Source: Armatimonadetes bacterium UBA5352 | Lineage (GTDB): Bacteria > Armatimonadota > Zipacnadia > Zipacnadales > UBA5352 | Assembly: GCA_002411015.1 (NCBI GenBank) | Contig: DHPY01000074.1 | Coordinates: 16,595 to 80,594, forward strand | Length of the DNA: 64,000 bases | Reading direction: 5' to 3' | Shown: positions 40,922 to 50,736 of the stretch, in pieces | Layout: the number at the start of each line of letters is the position of its first letter | How positions within the stretch are numbered: position 1 is the stretch's first letter | Notes under the pieces: model-generated | What the model was told of the DNA's origin: nothing | What the model saw: the letters and a program-made list of their open reading frames with translations, nothing else | The model's database searches: none | Position numbers and translations under genes: made by a program

Positions 40922-43900
40922 GTGGGAACCGTGAGATCCCTGACGCTGATTCTGTCCGTCTTCGCCGCAGTCGGCTGCATCTCATTGGCGCAGGGGCAGA
41001 CCGAGCCGAACCTGGAGTTGCTGGGCGCGGAGAGCTTCGAGGCCGCCGCCGTCGGTGCATTGCCCGAGGGCTGGAGCGTCGAGTTCGGCCGCGAAGAGGA
41101 TGTTGCCGTCACCGGCGCAGAGGCATATGAGGGTGACCGCTCGCTGCACCTCGTGGACAGCTCGCAGACAGCGAGCACCGGCCTGCGCAGCCCGAGGATG
41201 CAGGTGGAGCCGGGTTCCGCGTACTGGGTGCGCGCCTGGTGGCTCGGCGACGCGGGCAATAACGCCTCAGTCTACATCGAGTACTGGGATGCGACGGGTA
41301 CGCGCATGCAGGAGCATGTGCGCTCCTACGGCGTCAGCGGCACCGGCCGCTGGTCGCGCCTCCTGACCTCGTCCGTGGCGCCGGAGGGCGCCGTGGCGGC
41401 AACCGTCCTGCTCTACTCATCCTCTACCGTGACCACCGACGGCTACTTCGACGCAGTCGAGTTCGGGGTGGGCGTCCCGGTCCTCTTCGACCGAACACCG
41501 CAGCCGCCTGCGGAGGTCGATCATCCCGTGGGGCTTTATACAGATGCTGACATCCAGCGCGCAAAGCAGAACATCGAGCGGCACGAGTGGGCGCAGCGCG
41601 AGTTCGACGCGATCAAGAGCCGCTGCGAGTGGTGGATGAACCTGCCCGATGAGGAGATCGCGACCTGGATCCCTGAGGGCACTCCGTTCCGCGTCTGCGA
41701 CTGCCCGAACTGCGGCGCGGCATGGGGCGTGGGGCCCTGGACCTTCCTCTCCGACGGGCGCACGCAGTGCAAGCGCTGCGACACCATCTACCCGAACGAG
41801 AAGTTCCCGGAGACGGGCGTCGAAGAGCACGTCAACCCTCTCGGACAGCGCGAGCAGATCAACTCCTACGTGGACGCCGATGGCAAGCGCTTCAGGCTGG
41901 AGGGCCTGCGCAAGTACGGGCGGATCAACAAGCTCGGCAACCTCGGCTGGCTCGGGCGGGCGTATGCGCTCACCGGCGACACGGCCTACGCGGAGAAGGT
42001 CCGCAATGTCCTCCTGCGCCTCGCGGAGGTCTACCCGGCCTACATCGCCCATGACTGGTACAACATCTACCCCGACTACAGCAACCTGCAGTCCGGGAAG
42101 ATGTCCGGCTGGAAGCTCCACGACGCGACGACCTTCATCGAGCTATGCCTCGCCTATGATCTTACGGTGGAGAGCGGCGTCTACTCCGACGAGGACCGCT
42201 CGCTGATTGAGGAGGGCGCCTTCCGGGAGGCCGGGCGGCTGCTCACCAGCACCTCCCCGCGCGGCTACTGCGTCAACGACGGCCCGTTCCTGATGGCCGC
42301 CGGAGGCTACATCGGCAAGCTGCTGGGCGAGCATGACTACGTCGCCTGGGCGATTGAGCCGCCGAACGGCTTCTTCGGCTTCATCGAGGAGAACTTCTGG
42401 CGCGACGGGCACTGGGAGGATGGCTCGCCCTCGTACGAACTGATGGCGCTGAACAAGTTCTACGTGCTGCCCGAGATCATGCAGGGCTACACCGATCCTC
42501 CGAGCTACGAGGGCCGCGACCGCTACGAGAACCTGGACATGCTCGCGAACCCGCTGCTCAGCAAGGTGCTCGTTGCCGGGATGTACGTCACCTCCCCCGA
42601 CGGCCATCAGCCCGCGAACAACGACTCCACCTTCGGCGCGAACTACCCCGCCCGGCATGCTGAGGAGAACTACTTCTGGTTCCCGACTGAGCGCAACCTC
42701 CGCCTCATGGCGCACGCATACAGGGGCAATGCCAGTGACACCGGCTCGGACTACTCGCTTTTCCGCCGCGATCCGGGGCTGAGTTTCGATGATGTGGAGC
42801 CGCTGGACGCCGCGGCCGAGAGCCTCGTGCGGCCGGGCCTCGGCTGGGCGATCCTGCGCGCCGGCGAGGGCGCCGAACAGGTCATGACGCTGCTCGACTT
42901 CGGCCCGGTACGCGGCCACGCACACGCGGACAAGCTGAACTTCGCCTTCTGGGCGCACGGGCGCGAGCTGGTCACTGACCTCGGCTACCTCGGCGCGCGG
43001 CATCACTACCAGCCGTGGCTGCGCGCCCCCGCCGCGCACAACGAGCTGCTGGTGGATGGCGATGCGCCGAAGATGGCCGCGGGCGAGTTGCAGAGCTTCG
43101 CGCCGGGTGAGTTCGCGCAGAGCATTCGCGCCGCCGCACCGGCGGTCTACGATCAGGTTGAGCGCTACGAGCGCACGCTCACGATGGTCGCGCCGCCCGG
43201 GGGGCCGGCCTACCTCGTAGACGTCTTCGACGTGAGCGGCGGCGAGCGCCACCTCATGGCCTTCCATGGCGATGGCGAGAGCTTCAGTTCGCCGCTTGAG
43301 TTCGCGCCAGACGAGACGGAGTTCATCACCACGAAAGCCGAGTCGGGCGACTGGATCCGCTCACAGGAGCGCGCGACTCCCGATGGCTCATTCACCGCAG
43401 ACTGGCGCATCGCCGCCGAGGATAGCCCCGGCGTGCGCCTGACAGTGCTCGATGACGCCGCGGCCGCCTGGCACATCACGGCGCCCGGCCTGCGGGATCG
43501 CTCGAACACCTGGGGCGACACGACCTTCCACGGACTGCTCTGGGAGCAGCCCGGCCCGACCTCGCGCTTCGTCTCAGTCATCGAGGCGGTCAATGGCTCG
43601 CCGCGGCTGCGCAGCATCGAGCGCATCGCGACCTCCAGCCCGATCGCGACCGGCGTCCGCGTGGAGCGCGATGGCGCCGCCGACTACGTCTTCGTCAGCG
43701 ACACCACCGAGCCCGTGACCGCCACCGAGCCCGCCGGTCTGCAGTTCGCGGGCCGCCAGGCGATCGTCAGCATCCGCGATGGGCAGCCGGTCTTCGCGCG
43801 GCTGGTTGAGGGCACGAGCCTGACTCTGGGCGACCTGAAGCTGAGCCGCGCGGGCGCCATGCAGGGCGCGATCGCCGCCTTCGATGACGCGGCGGATACC

Positions 43901-45076
43901 TTCACCACCGAGGTGCTTCTGCCAGAGGGCGAAGCGCTGCGCGGTCAGCAACTCATCGTGGCGGGCCGCGTGGATGGCGCGTATGCGATCGATCGCGTCG
44001 AGCGCACGGCCGCCGGGAGCCTCGTGCACCTTGCAGATGAGCCGATCATCCGCGTGGAGGCCGGCGACACCTTCAGCGTGCCGAGCGTCGTGGAGGTCTC
44101 ACGCCTCGAGGACGGGACGTGGAGTGTCCGCGCCGACTGCGACGTGGAGACGGAGCTGCCGCGCCCGGCGACCTTCAACTCGCGCGTGATGCTCCGCTCC
44201 GGCGCGGGCTGGACGGAGTTGCCGCACGAGCGCACCAACGGCGCCGTCGGCTTCCGCATCCCCGCATCCGGCCTGCACGGCGGCCCGGCGATCCTGCTGC
44301 TCACCAACGGAGACGTCGACCTCAGTGACAGTACGCCGCCCGCGGTGGAGCGCGTGCTCATCGATGGCGTCCCATGCCCGACCGCGCTGCAGCCGGGCGT
44401 CGCCGACCTCGGCTTCGTCTCCGAACCCCGGACGATCGCGGTGGAGCTGCGCGATGCCGCGAACACGCTCCACGGCGACCCGGTCGTCGCCCTGCTCGGC
44501 GCCGATGCGCGCTACACCGTGAGGATCGTGCCCGACCGCAACGATCCGCGACGCGCGACCGCGCTGATCCGTCTGCGCGACCTTCCTGAGGGGCAGTACG
44601 ATCTGCGCCTGACGGCATTTGACCGCGCGGCGAACGAGGCGAAGCTGGCACTGCGCTTCAACACTCGCGGCCTGGTCTCCATGGCGGGGGAGCTGCGGGT
44701 CGCCGGCAGCTCCGGCAAGGTCAGCAAGCCGCTCGAGGAGCTCGGCACACAGTTCTACCGCGCGGAGGCGCCGGGCGACTTCATTGAGTATGACCTCTAT
44801 GTACCGGAGAGCGGGCGCTACGATCTGACGCTGATAGCCTCCGGTAACCCGAGCTACGCGACCATCCAGCCGAGCCTCGACGGGCAGGCGCTGGGCGAGC
44901 CGGTCGACTGCTACCGTGCTTCGCTCGACACCACTGGCGTCGTGGCGACGCTGGGAACGCACGATCTGGCGGCAGGCCCCCACCGGCTGCGGCTGGAGGT
45001 TGTCGGGAAGAACGAGCTTGGGAGCGACTACTTCATCGCCTGGCACAGCATCGCGCTGCGTCCGGCGGGAGACTGA
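40922..45076 (+). CDS. Very large secreted heparinase II/III-like polysaccharide lyase
   Basis: The protein has about 1384 residues. An N-terminal signal is followed by a beta-sandwich binding module (about 35-185) and a short zinc-ribbon-like insert near 255-290 (CPNC and CKRC pairs). An alpha/alpha-toroid of the alginate lyase/heparinase type spans about 300-620, with YNIYPDYSNLQSGKMSGWKLHD and NFWRDGHWEDGSPSYELMALNKFY. A heparinase II/III beta domain with RGHAHADKLNFAFWAHGRELVTDLGYLG covers about 660-1000, and C-terminal Ig-like and binding modules follow. Beta-elimination of uronate-containing chains would be its reaction. The start is uncertain: TTG 40910, GTG 40922 and GTG 40931 are all possible near AGAGGA. 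It begins 36 bp after the preceding gene and 17 bp before the next. Confidence 0.82.
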   Translation: MGTVRSLTLILSVFAAVGCISLAQGQTEPNLELLGAESFEAAAVGALPEGWSVEFGREEDVAVTGAEAYEGDRSLHLVDSSQTASTGLRSPRMQVEPGSAYWVRAWWLGDAGNNASVYIEYWDATGTRMQEHVRSYGVSGTGRWSRLLTSSVAPEGAVAATVLLYSSSTVTTDGYFDAVEFGVGVPVLFDRTPQPPAEVDHPVGLYTDADIQRAKQNIERHEWAQREFDAIKSRCEWWMNLPDEEIATWIPEGTPFRVCDCPNCGAAWGVGPWTFLSDGRTQCKRCDTIYPNEKFPETGVEEHVNPLGQREQINSYVDADGKRFRLEGLRKYGRINKLGNLGWLGRAYALTGDTAYAEKVRNVLLRLAEVYPAYIAHDWYNIYPDYSNLQSGKMSGWKLHDATTFIELCLAYDLTVESGVYSDEDRSLIEEGAFREAGRLLTSTSPRGYCVNDGPFLMAAGGYIGKLLGEHDYVAWAIEPPNGFFGFIEENFWRDGHWEDGSPSYELMALNKFYVLPEIMQGYTDPPSYEGRDRYENLDMLANPLLSKVLVAGMYVTSPDGHQPANNDSTFGANYPARHAEENYFWFPTERNLRLMAHAYRGNASDTGSDYSLFRRDPGLSFDDVEPLDAAAESLVRPGLGWAILRAGEGAEQVMTLLDFGPVRGHAHADKLNFAFWAHGRELVTDLGYLGARHHYQPWLRAPAAHNELLVDGDAPKMAAGELQSFAPGEFAQSIRAAAPAVYDQVERYERTLTMVAPPGGPAYLVDVFDVSGGERHLMAFHGDGESFSSPLEFAPDETEFITTKAESGDWIRSQERATPDGSFTADWRIAAEDSPGVRLTVLDDAAAAWHITAPGLRDRSNTWGDTTFHGLLWEQPGPTSRFVSVIEAVNGSPRLRSIERIATSSPIATGVRVERDGAADYVFVSDTTEPVTATEPAGLQFAGRQAIVSIRDGQPVFARLVEGTSLTLGDLKLSRAGAMQGAIAAFDDAADTFTTEVLLPEGEALRGQQLIVAGRVDGAYAIDRVERTAAGSLVHLADEPIIRVEAGDTFSVPSVVEVSRLEDGTWSVRADCDVETELPRPATFNSRVMLRSGAGWTELPHERTNGAVGFRIPASGLHGGPAILLLTNGDVDLSDSTPPAVERVLIDGVPCPTALQPGVADLGFVSEPRTIAVELRDAANTLHGDPVVALLGADARYTVRIVPDRNDPRRATALIRLRDLPEGQYDLRLTAFDRAANEAKLALRFNTRGLVSMAGELRVAGSSGKVSKPLEELGTQFYRAEAPGDFIEYDLYVPESGRYDLTLIASGNPSYATIQPSLDGQALGEPVDCYRASLDTTGVVATLGTHDLAAGPHRLRLEVVGKNELGSDYFIAWHSIALRPAGD

Positions 45077-45093
45077 CACACAGGGAGACGCCA

Positions 45094-47835
45094 ATGAACC
45101 GCGCGATGCACGTTGTCGCACTGATTGCGGGAGTGACCGTGATGGCGGCCGGCACAGGGCTCGCCCAGGAGACGAACATGACCGGGCTGATGGCGCACCC
45201 TTGCGTGCTGGTCAACCCGGAGATGGTGGAGGGCCTGCGCCAGCGCGCGGCGGATGCAGAGATCAACCGCTTCGGCTTCTCCACCACGGAGGTCTGGCAG
45301 GAGCACCTCGCTCTGGCTGATCGCTTCCTGAACGCGGCGCCGTACCGCTACAGCGTCGAGCTTCCGACCGGCACCGGGCAGCCAGGCGTGCCGTGGGAGT
45401 ACACGCTCAGCGATGAGGAGCCGCCCCGCCACCCGGGCATCAACTACCCGCCCTGGACCGCGATGACCCAGGAGCAGCGCGATGACGCCATCACCGTGCG
45501 CCTGAAGGCGCTCTCCTTCGCCTACCTCATCACGCAGGAGCAGCGCTACGCGGAGGCTGCGAAGCAGATCGCGCTGAACCTGGCGGCGTGGGATTACTGG
45601 ACCGACCCGGACTACGGCGGCGGTATCGCCTGCCTCGACACCGGGCACATCACCAAGTGCATGGGCATCTTCTATGACTGGTGCTACGACACCCTCAGCG
45701 ACGATGAGCGTGCGAACATCCGCGAGTCGATCGCGGTCAAGGGCTGCGACACCATCATGGCCGGCATCGACCGCTACCCGCCGGAGACGAACGGCTACGC
45801 GGTGCTGGCCGCGGGCCTTGGCGCTGGAGGGCTGGCGATCCGCCCCGAGGACTCGCGCGGCGGCGTCTACCTCCAGCGAGCGATTGACGCCACCGCGACC
45901 TCGCTGGACCTCTCCGGCGAGGACGGCGGGCTCTTCGAGGGGCCGATGTACGGGACCTACCTGCTCGACAGCCTCGCGCATGTGCTCGATGCGGTGGTCG
46001 CGGCGCGCGTCGAGACGGACCTCATGCAGCACCCGTTCCTCGCCACGATGGAGGAGTACGTCATCTCGCAGATGGCGCCCGGCAGCTACCAGATGCCGGT
46101 CTTCGGCGATGGCAGCCCCGGGCGCTTCTACCCCGAGACCATGTCCGTCCTCGCGAACAACGGGAGCCGCGCCGCCGCGTGGTACCTCGAGCGGATAGGG
46201 CAGCTTCGGCCCTACACGATCCACCAGTTCATGCGCTTCGATCCAGAGGCGCTGCAGCCCGAGCAGCCGCAGTTCAACCCCTCACGGGTGCTCGTGGACC
46301 TAGGCCTCGTCTCGCTGAAGACGGGCTACGAGCCTCACACGCCCTACCTGAGCATGAAGTCCGGCCCGCCGGAGACCAGCGTCGGGCACGCGCACTTTGA
46401 CTCGAACGCGATTGTGCTGAGCTTCATTGGCGAGTGGTTGATCTCCGACCGCGGCTACGCCGCCCGGTACAATCCGCCCGCTGAGAAGTTCACGCGGGGC
46501 TCGATGGGCCACTCGACGCTCGTGCTCGATGCCGATGAGACCTACAGGCAGGACGTGACGAGCCCCGCGCCGGGACATGAACAGATCTCCCGCACCGGCG
46601 GTCGAATCGAGGAGTTCTTCTCCTCCGACGCGACCGACTACGTGCGCGGCGAGGCGGCCGCGACCTACAACACCGACGACCTGCACGTGCTGGATCGCTT
46701 CGCGCGGCAGGTGTTCTACCTCAAGCCCCACCTCTACGTGATCGTGGATGACATCGCGGCACCCGAGGAGCACGCCTACACAGTGACGCTCCAGGCGCCC
46801 ACGAACGGGATCATCCGGCAGACGGAGGGCCACAACTGGACGATCTCCGGCTCGGTCGCGAGGCTCGACTGCTTCCTTGCGAGCCCGCAGGGACTGGCGA
46901 CTGAGGCGCTCACCTACCCCGGCGCGGAGTCCTACGGCAGCTACATCGCCGCCACCACCGACCGCACGCGCAATGCCCGGATCGTCACGCTGCTCTACCC
47001 GGATGTCTACGCTGAGGGCGGGCTGCTCGCGAACCCGGGCTTCGAGAACGGGATGGTCGGCTGGAAGCCGCGCGCGAACGAGGACCTGCCGAACCACGTG
47101 ATCGATGAGCAGGTCGCGCACTCCGGAGACGCTTCCGGGCGCATAGACCGCTCCGGCTACTACTACTCCGGCCGCATCGAGGTAAAGCCCGGCGACACCG
47201 TCCATGCCAGCGCGTGGCTGCGGACGCAGGGGGTCTCCGAGAAGGGAGCGAGCCTCCGCATCCACTGGTGGAACGCGCAGAGCAAGTGCTTCGCCACCGA
47301 GGGCACCGGCGACCTGGCCCCCGAGGACTGGACGCAGGTCGAGGTCACGGGAGCTGCGCCCGAGGGCGCGACGGGCGCCGACATCGGCCTCTACTTCACC
47401 GATCCCACAGGCGTCGTCTGGTGGGATGACGTGGTGCTTGAGGCGGACATCGAGCGCGACGTCGTGGTGCGCGCGCCGCTGAGCGGTGTCACGCCACTCG
47501 AAGAGGGGGCGCGCGGGATCGCGGCGACGGTCGGCGATGAGCGGCTGGCGGTCGTCACGGCCGGCGGGCCCGTCGAGATCGGCGGCGCGACCATCGCTCA
47601 TGACGGCGCCTTCGCGGCGGTCACGCTCGCGGATGGCGGCTGGAGCACGCTCTACCTCCAGGGCGGGACGCAGCTTAGCATCGACGGCGAGACCGTGCTG
47701 ACGCTTCCCGCGCAGGGAACGATCAGCGTCTGGCGGGACGAGGCGGGAGAGATCCGCTCGCAGATGTACGAGTCGCTCGCGCCTCATGCTGAGCCCGTCG
47801 AGGCCGACTTCGCGCTCCCCGGGGAGGCGGGATGA
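45094..47835 (+). CDS. Secreted heparinase II/III-like protein with C-terminal binding module
   Basis: The 913-residue protein has a signal peptide (cleavage near GLAQET). An alpha/alpha-toroid domain at about 85-360 has NLAAWDYWTDPDYGGGIACLDTGHITKCMGIFYDWCYDTL and NGYAVLAAGLGAGGLAI. A heparinase II/III-type beta domain at about 410-640 has TSVGHAHFDSNAIVLSFIGEWLISDRGYAARYN and GSMGHSTLVLD. A carbohydrate-binding-like module at about 640-790 begins LLANPGFENGMVGWKPR. It is probably a second polysaccharide lyase acting with the upstream one. GGGAG precedes the ATG. Its stop overlaps the next gene's start as ATGA, joining extracellular depolymerisation to a cytoplasmic hydro-lyase in one transcript. 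Confidence 0.85.
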   Translation: MNRAMHVVALIAGVTVMAAGTGLAQETNMTGLMAHPCVLVNPEMVEGLRQRAADAEINRFGFSTTEVWQEHLALADRFLNAAPYRYSVELPTGTGQPGVPWEYTLSDEEPPRHPGINYPPWTAMTQEQRDDAITVRLKALSFAYLITQEQRYAEAAKQIALNLAAWDYWTDPDYGGGIACLDTGHITKCMGIFYDWCYDTLSDDERANIRESIAVKGCDTIMAGIDRYPPETNGYAVLAAGLGAGGLAIRPEDSRGGVYLQRAIDATATSLDLSGEDGGLFEGPMYGTYLLDSLAHVLDAVVAARVETDLMQHPFLATMEEYVISQMAPGSYQMPVFGDGSPGRFYPETMSVLANNGSRAAAWYLERIGQLRPYTIHQFMRFDPEALQPEQPQFNPSRVLVDLGLVSLKTGYEPHTPYLSMKSGPPETSVGHAHFDSNAIVLSFIGEWLISDRGYAARYNPPAEKFTRGSMGHSTLVLDADETYRQDVTSPAPGHEQISRTGGRIEEFFSSDATDYVRGEAAATYNTDDLHVLDRFARQVFYLKPHLYVIVDDIAAPEEHAYTVTLQAPTNGIIRQTEGHNWTISGSVARLDCFLASPQGLATEALTYPGAESYGSYIAATTDRTRNARIVTLLYPDVYAEGGLLANPGFENGMVGWKPRANEDLPNHVIDEQVAHSGDASGRIDRSGYYYSGRIEVKPGDTVHASAWLRTQGVSEKGASLRIHWWNAQSKCFATEGTGDLAPEDWTQVEVTGAAPEGATGADIGLYFTDPTGVVWWDDVVLEADIERDVVVRAPLSGVTPLEEGARGIAATVGDERLAVVTAGGPVEIGGATIAHDGAFAAVTLADGGWSTLYLQGGTQLSIDGETVLTLPAQGTISVWRDEAGEIRSQMYESLAPHAEPVEADFALPGEAG

Positions 47836-48737
47836 TGATCGACCGCGACGTGATCTCATCCGCGATGTACGAGGCCATGCGGCTGGCGGCGACACAACTG
47901 CCACCGGATGTCGATGCCGCGCTGGTGGCCGCGCTGGAGGCGGAGAGCGATCCGCTCGCGCGCAGGCACATCGAGGTGAGCCTCGAGAACGCCCGCGCGG
48001 CCGCCGAGGGCGAGGGGCTCGTCTGCGCGGACACCGGCTTCCCGCTCTTCTTCATCACCGCGGGCAGCCGCACGCAGATCGAGGGCGGCTTCGGCGCGCT
48101 GCATGACGCTGCCGCCGAGGCGACCGGCCGCGCCACCGCGGATGCCTACCTCCGACCGACGATGGTGGACCCGCTCACCCGCGCGAACCCCGGCGACAAC
48201 ATCGGCCCCGGCATGCCGCGGGTGCTGCTGAGCTTCGAGGGCGATGGCGACGGGCTGGAGATCACCGCCGCGCCCAAGGGCGGCGGCAGTGAGATCTTCG
48301 GCACGTTCTACCGCATGATGTACCCCTCGGATGGCGAGGCCGGCATCCTGAGCTTCGTGCTCGACGCCATCCGCGAGGGCTGCTACGCCGGGAAGATCTG
48401 CCCGCCCGCGATCGTCGGCGTCGGGATCGGTGGCACCGCCGACCTGTGCATGGCGCTCGCGAAGGAGGCCGCGGTGCTCCGTCCGATCGGCGTGGCGAAC
48501 CCCGACCCGAACGTGGCTGCGCTCGAGCGCAAGCTCTTCGACGCAGCACGCAACCTCGGCATCGGCGCGATGGGCGCGGCAGGCACGAGCGCGGTGATGG
48601 CCGTCAACGTCGAGACCGCGGTCACGCACACGGCCGCCCTCCCGGTCGCCGTCAACGCCCAGTGCCTCGTCGGCCGGCGCTGGCGCGCGAGCATCTCAGC
48701 CAGTGGCGATGTCAGCTTCACGGGTGATCCGGCATGA
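47832..48737 (+). CDS. Fumarase/tartrate dehydratase-type hydro-lyase, alpha subunit
   Basis: The 301-residue protein is the iron-sulfur subunit of class I fumarase/L-tartrate dehydratase-type enzymes. The three cluster cysteines are Cys65 (CADTGFPLFF), Cys190 (GKICPPAIVGVGIGG) and Cys278 (NAQCLVGRRW). The substrate motif PKGGGSE lies at 148-154, with NIGPGMPRV upstream. It dehydrates a 2-hydroxy dicarboxylate; whether malate, tartrate or another acid cannot be decided. It overlaps both neighbours by 4 bp (ATGA). Being next to DUF1446/DUF4387 and polysaccharide lyases, a specialised hydroxy-acid substrate is more likely than the TCA cycle. Confidence 0.9.
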   Translation: MMIDRDVISSAMYEAMRLAATQLPPDVDAALVAALEAESDPLARRHIEVSLENARAAAEGEGLVCADTGFPLFFITAGSRTQIEGGFGALHDAAAEATGRATADAYLRPTMVDPLTRANPGDNIGPGMPRVLLSFEGDGDGLEITAAPKGGGSEIFGTFYRMMYPSDGEAGILSFVLDAIREGCYAGKICPPAIVGVGIGGTADLCMALAKEAAVLRPIGVANPDPNVAALERKLFDAARNLGIGAMGAAGTSAVMAVNVETAVTHTAALPVAVNAQCLVGRRWRASISASGDVSFTGDPA

Positions 48738-49369
48738 ATGAGACCGTCCGCGACCTCACGCTTCCGCTCTCCGAGGATGATGCGCGAGGCCTCGAGCTTG
48801 GCGAGACCTTGACCGTCAGCGGCCTCGTCTTCACCGGCCGCAGCCGCCTGCACATCCGCGCGATCGAGCAGGGCATCCTCCCGCCGCTCGACTTCAGCGC
48901 GATCAACTGCTTCTTCCACGTCGGCCCGGTGATGCGCCAGACCGAACCCGGCTGGGAGGTCGTGAGCATCGAGCCAACCTCCAGCATCCGCTTCGAACGC
49001 TACTCGCCCGCGCTGGTGCGCAAGCTCGGCCTGCGCACGCTCATCGGCAAGACCACGATGGGCCCCGGCACCGCCGAGGCACTGCGTGAGGTTGGCGGGG
49101 TGCATCTGAGCAAGATCGGCGTCTGCGGCAACCTCCTCCGCCGCCAGGTGAAGCGCGTGGTTGAGGTGCACTTCCTCGAGGAACTCGGCAAGACCGAGGC
49201 CACCTGGGTGTTCGAGGTCGAGCGCTTCGGCCCGTTCTTCGTGGACATTGACGCGACCGGCCGCAACTACTTCGCCGAGCTTGACGCCCACAGCCGCGAG
49301 CGCCTGGCCGCCATGCGCGGCGAACTCGGCATCCCCGAGGACTTCGCCTACACGGAGGTCAACCCGTGA
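48734..49369 (+). CDS. Fumarase/tartrate dehydratase-type hydro-lyase, beta subunit
   Basis: The 211-residue protein is the swivelling beta subunit of the class I hydro-lyase. It has LTVSGLVFTGRSRLHIRAIEQG, the FHVGPVMRQTEPGWEVVSIEPTSSIRFERYSP block, GKTTMGPGTAEALREVGGVHLSKIG and a C-terminal FVDIDATGRNYFAELDAHSRERLAAM. It overlaps the alpha-subunit stop (ATGA) and the next gene (GTGA), ensuring stoichiometric expression. The length is typical. Confidence 0.9.
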   Translation: MNETVRDLTLPLSEDDARGLELGETLTVSGLVFTGRSRLHIRAIEQGILPPLDFSAINCFFHVGPVMRQTEPGWEVVSIEPTSSIRFERYSPALVRKLGLRTLIGKTTMGPGTAEALREVGGVHLSKIGVCGNLLRRQVKRVVEVHFLEELGKTEATWVFEVERFGPFFVDIDATGRNYFAELDAHSRERLAAMRGELGIPEDFAYTEVNP

Positions 49370-50736
49370 GCGAGACCACGCTGCGGATCGCCTCGCTCAA
49401 CGGCCTCCTCGGCTACGGCTACCCGCGGGAGAGCCTGCAGCGGGCGCTGGCCATGCAGCCGGATCTGCTGGGCGTGGATGCAGGCTCCACCGACCCTGGC
49501 CCCTACTACCTTGGCGCGGGGGAGAGCTTCGTCAGCGACGCACAGGTGCGCAGTGACCTCGAGCCCGCCCTCTGCGCGGCCGTCGAGCACGGCCTGCCGC
49601 TGATCGTTGGCACCGCGGGCGGATCGGGCGCGCAGCCGCACCTTGAGGGCCTGCTGGCCATCGTCCGGGAGATCTCGGCGCGCCACGGCCTGCGCTTCCG
49701 CATGGCGGTGATCCCGGCGGAGGTGCCGCAGGCGACCGTCCTGCAGGCGCTGCGGGAGGGCCGCGTGACCTCCTGCGGCCCGTCGCATGGGCTGACTGAG
49801 GAGCATGTGCGGGCCTGCACGCGGATCGTCGGGCAGATGGGCACGGAGCCGCTGATCGAAGCGCTCAACGGCGGGGCGCAGGTCATCATCGCCGGGCGCT
49901 GCTGCGATGCCGGGATCTTCGCCGCGGAGCCGATCCGCCGGGGCTTCGACCCGGGGCTCGCGTTGCACATGGGGAAGATCCTGGAGTGCGGGACGCTGGC
50001 CGCGCGACCTGCCGGGGCGAACGATGTGCTCGTTGGCACGATCGGCCCCGACTGGTTCGAGGTCGAGCCCGCCAACCCCGCGAAGCGCTGCACGCCCGAG
50101 TCGGTCGCCGCGCACTCGCTCTACGAGCAGCCCGACCCGAACTGCTTCTACGAGCCCGAGGGCATGGTTGACCTCTCCGGCTGCGAGTTCGAGCAGGTTG
50201 GCGAGCGCGCGGTGCGAGTGACGGGCTCGCGGCTGGTGCCCGCGCAGGAGCAGACCGTGAAGCTCGAGGGCGCGCGCGCGTGCGGCTTCCGCGCGATCAC
50301 CATCGCCGGGTTGCGCGACCCGCTGATCATCGAGCGCCTGGGCGAGATCGAGCGCTCCGTGCGAGCTGCGGTCGCGTCCGCGATGGCCGGCACGCTCGCG
50401 GCCGAGGAGTTCAGCGTGCGCTTCATCCGCTACGGCCTCGACGGCGTCACGGGCGGGATCGAGCCGCCTCCGGAGCCGCTGCCGCGCGAGGTGGGGCTGG
50501 TCATCGACGCCCTCGCGCCCACGCAGGAGCTTGCCGATCGCGTGCTGAAGCTCGCGCGCTCGACGGCCCTGCACCAGCACTTTGACGGCCGCAAGACCAC
50601 CGCCGGCAACCTCGCGTTCCCGTTCTCACCGAGCGACTTCAGCGGCGGAGCGGTCTACGAGTTCTCGGTCTACCACCTCATGCGCGTCGCCGATCCACGC
50701 GCGCTCTTCCCGGTGGCGTTCGAGGAGGTGGGCTGA
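49366..50736 (+). CDS. DUF1446/AtuA-like protein
   Basis: The 456-residue protein shows the DUF1446 pattern: an N-terminal RIASLNGLLGYGYPRESLQRAL and DLLGVDAGSTDPGPYYLG, central ALNGGAQVIIAGRCCDAGIFAAEPIRRGFDPG and HMGKILECGTLAARP. AtuA, the named member, is needed for acyclic terpene catabolism in Pseudomonas; the biochemical activity of the family is not settled to my knowledge. It starts at GTG 49366, inside the beta-subunit stop. Together with the following DUF4387 gene it forms the usual DUF1446-DUF4387 pair, here fused transcriptionally to a two-subunit hydro-lyase. Confidence 0.87.
   Translation: MSETTLRIASLNGLLGYGYPRESLQRALAMQPDLLGVDAGSTDPGPYYLGAGESFVSDAQVRSDLEPALCAAVEHGLPLIVGTAGGSGAQPHLEGLLAIVREISARHGLRFRMAVIPAEVPQATVLQALREGRVTSCGPSHGLTEEHVRACTRIVGQMGTEPLIEALNGGAQVIIAGRCCDAGIFAAEPIRRGFDPGLALHMGKILECGTLAARPAGANDVLVGTIGPDWFEVEPANPAKRCTPESVAAHSLYEQPDPNCFYEPEGMVDLSGCEFEQVGERAVRVTGSRLVPAQEQTVKLEGARACGFRAITIAGLRDPLIIERLGEIERSVRAAVASAMAGTLAAEEFSVRFIRYGLDGVTGGIEPPPEPLPREVGLVIDALAPTQELADRVLKLARSTALHQHFDGRKTTAGNLAFPFSPSDFSGGAVYEFSVYHLMRVADPRALFPVAFEEVG

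Noticed and set aside
38796..41060. Long antisense open frame of 754 codons
   Set aside because: It lies opposite the glycoside-hydrolase-like gene, which has a signal peptide, ribosome binding site and family motifs. The antisense frame is Arg/His/Ala-rich noise typical of high-GC DNA.
46300..47904. Antisense open frame of 534 codons opposite the second heparinase-like gene
   Set aside because: It has no ribosome binding site or domain pattern, while the plus-strand frame carries clear heparinase motifs and operon overlaps.
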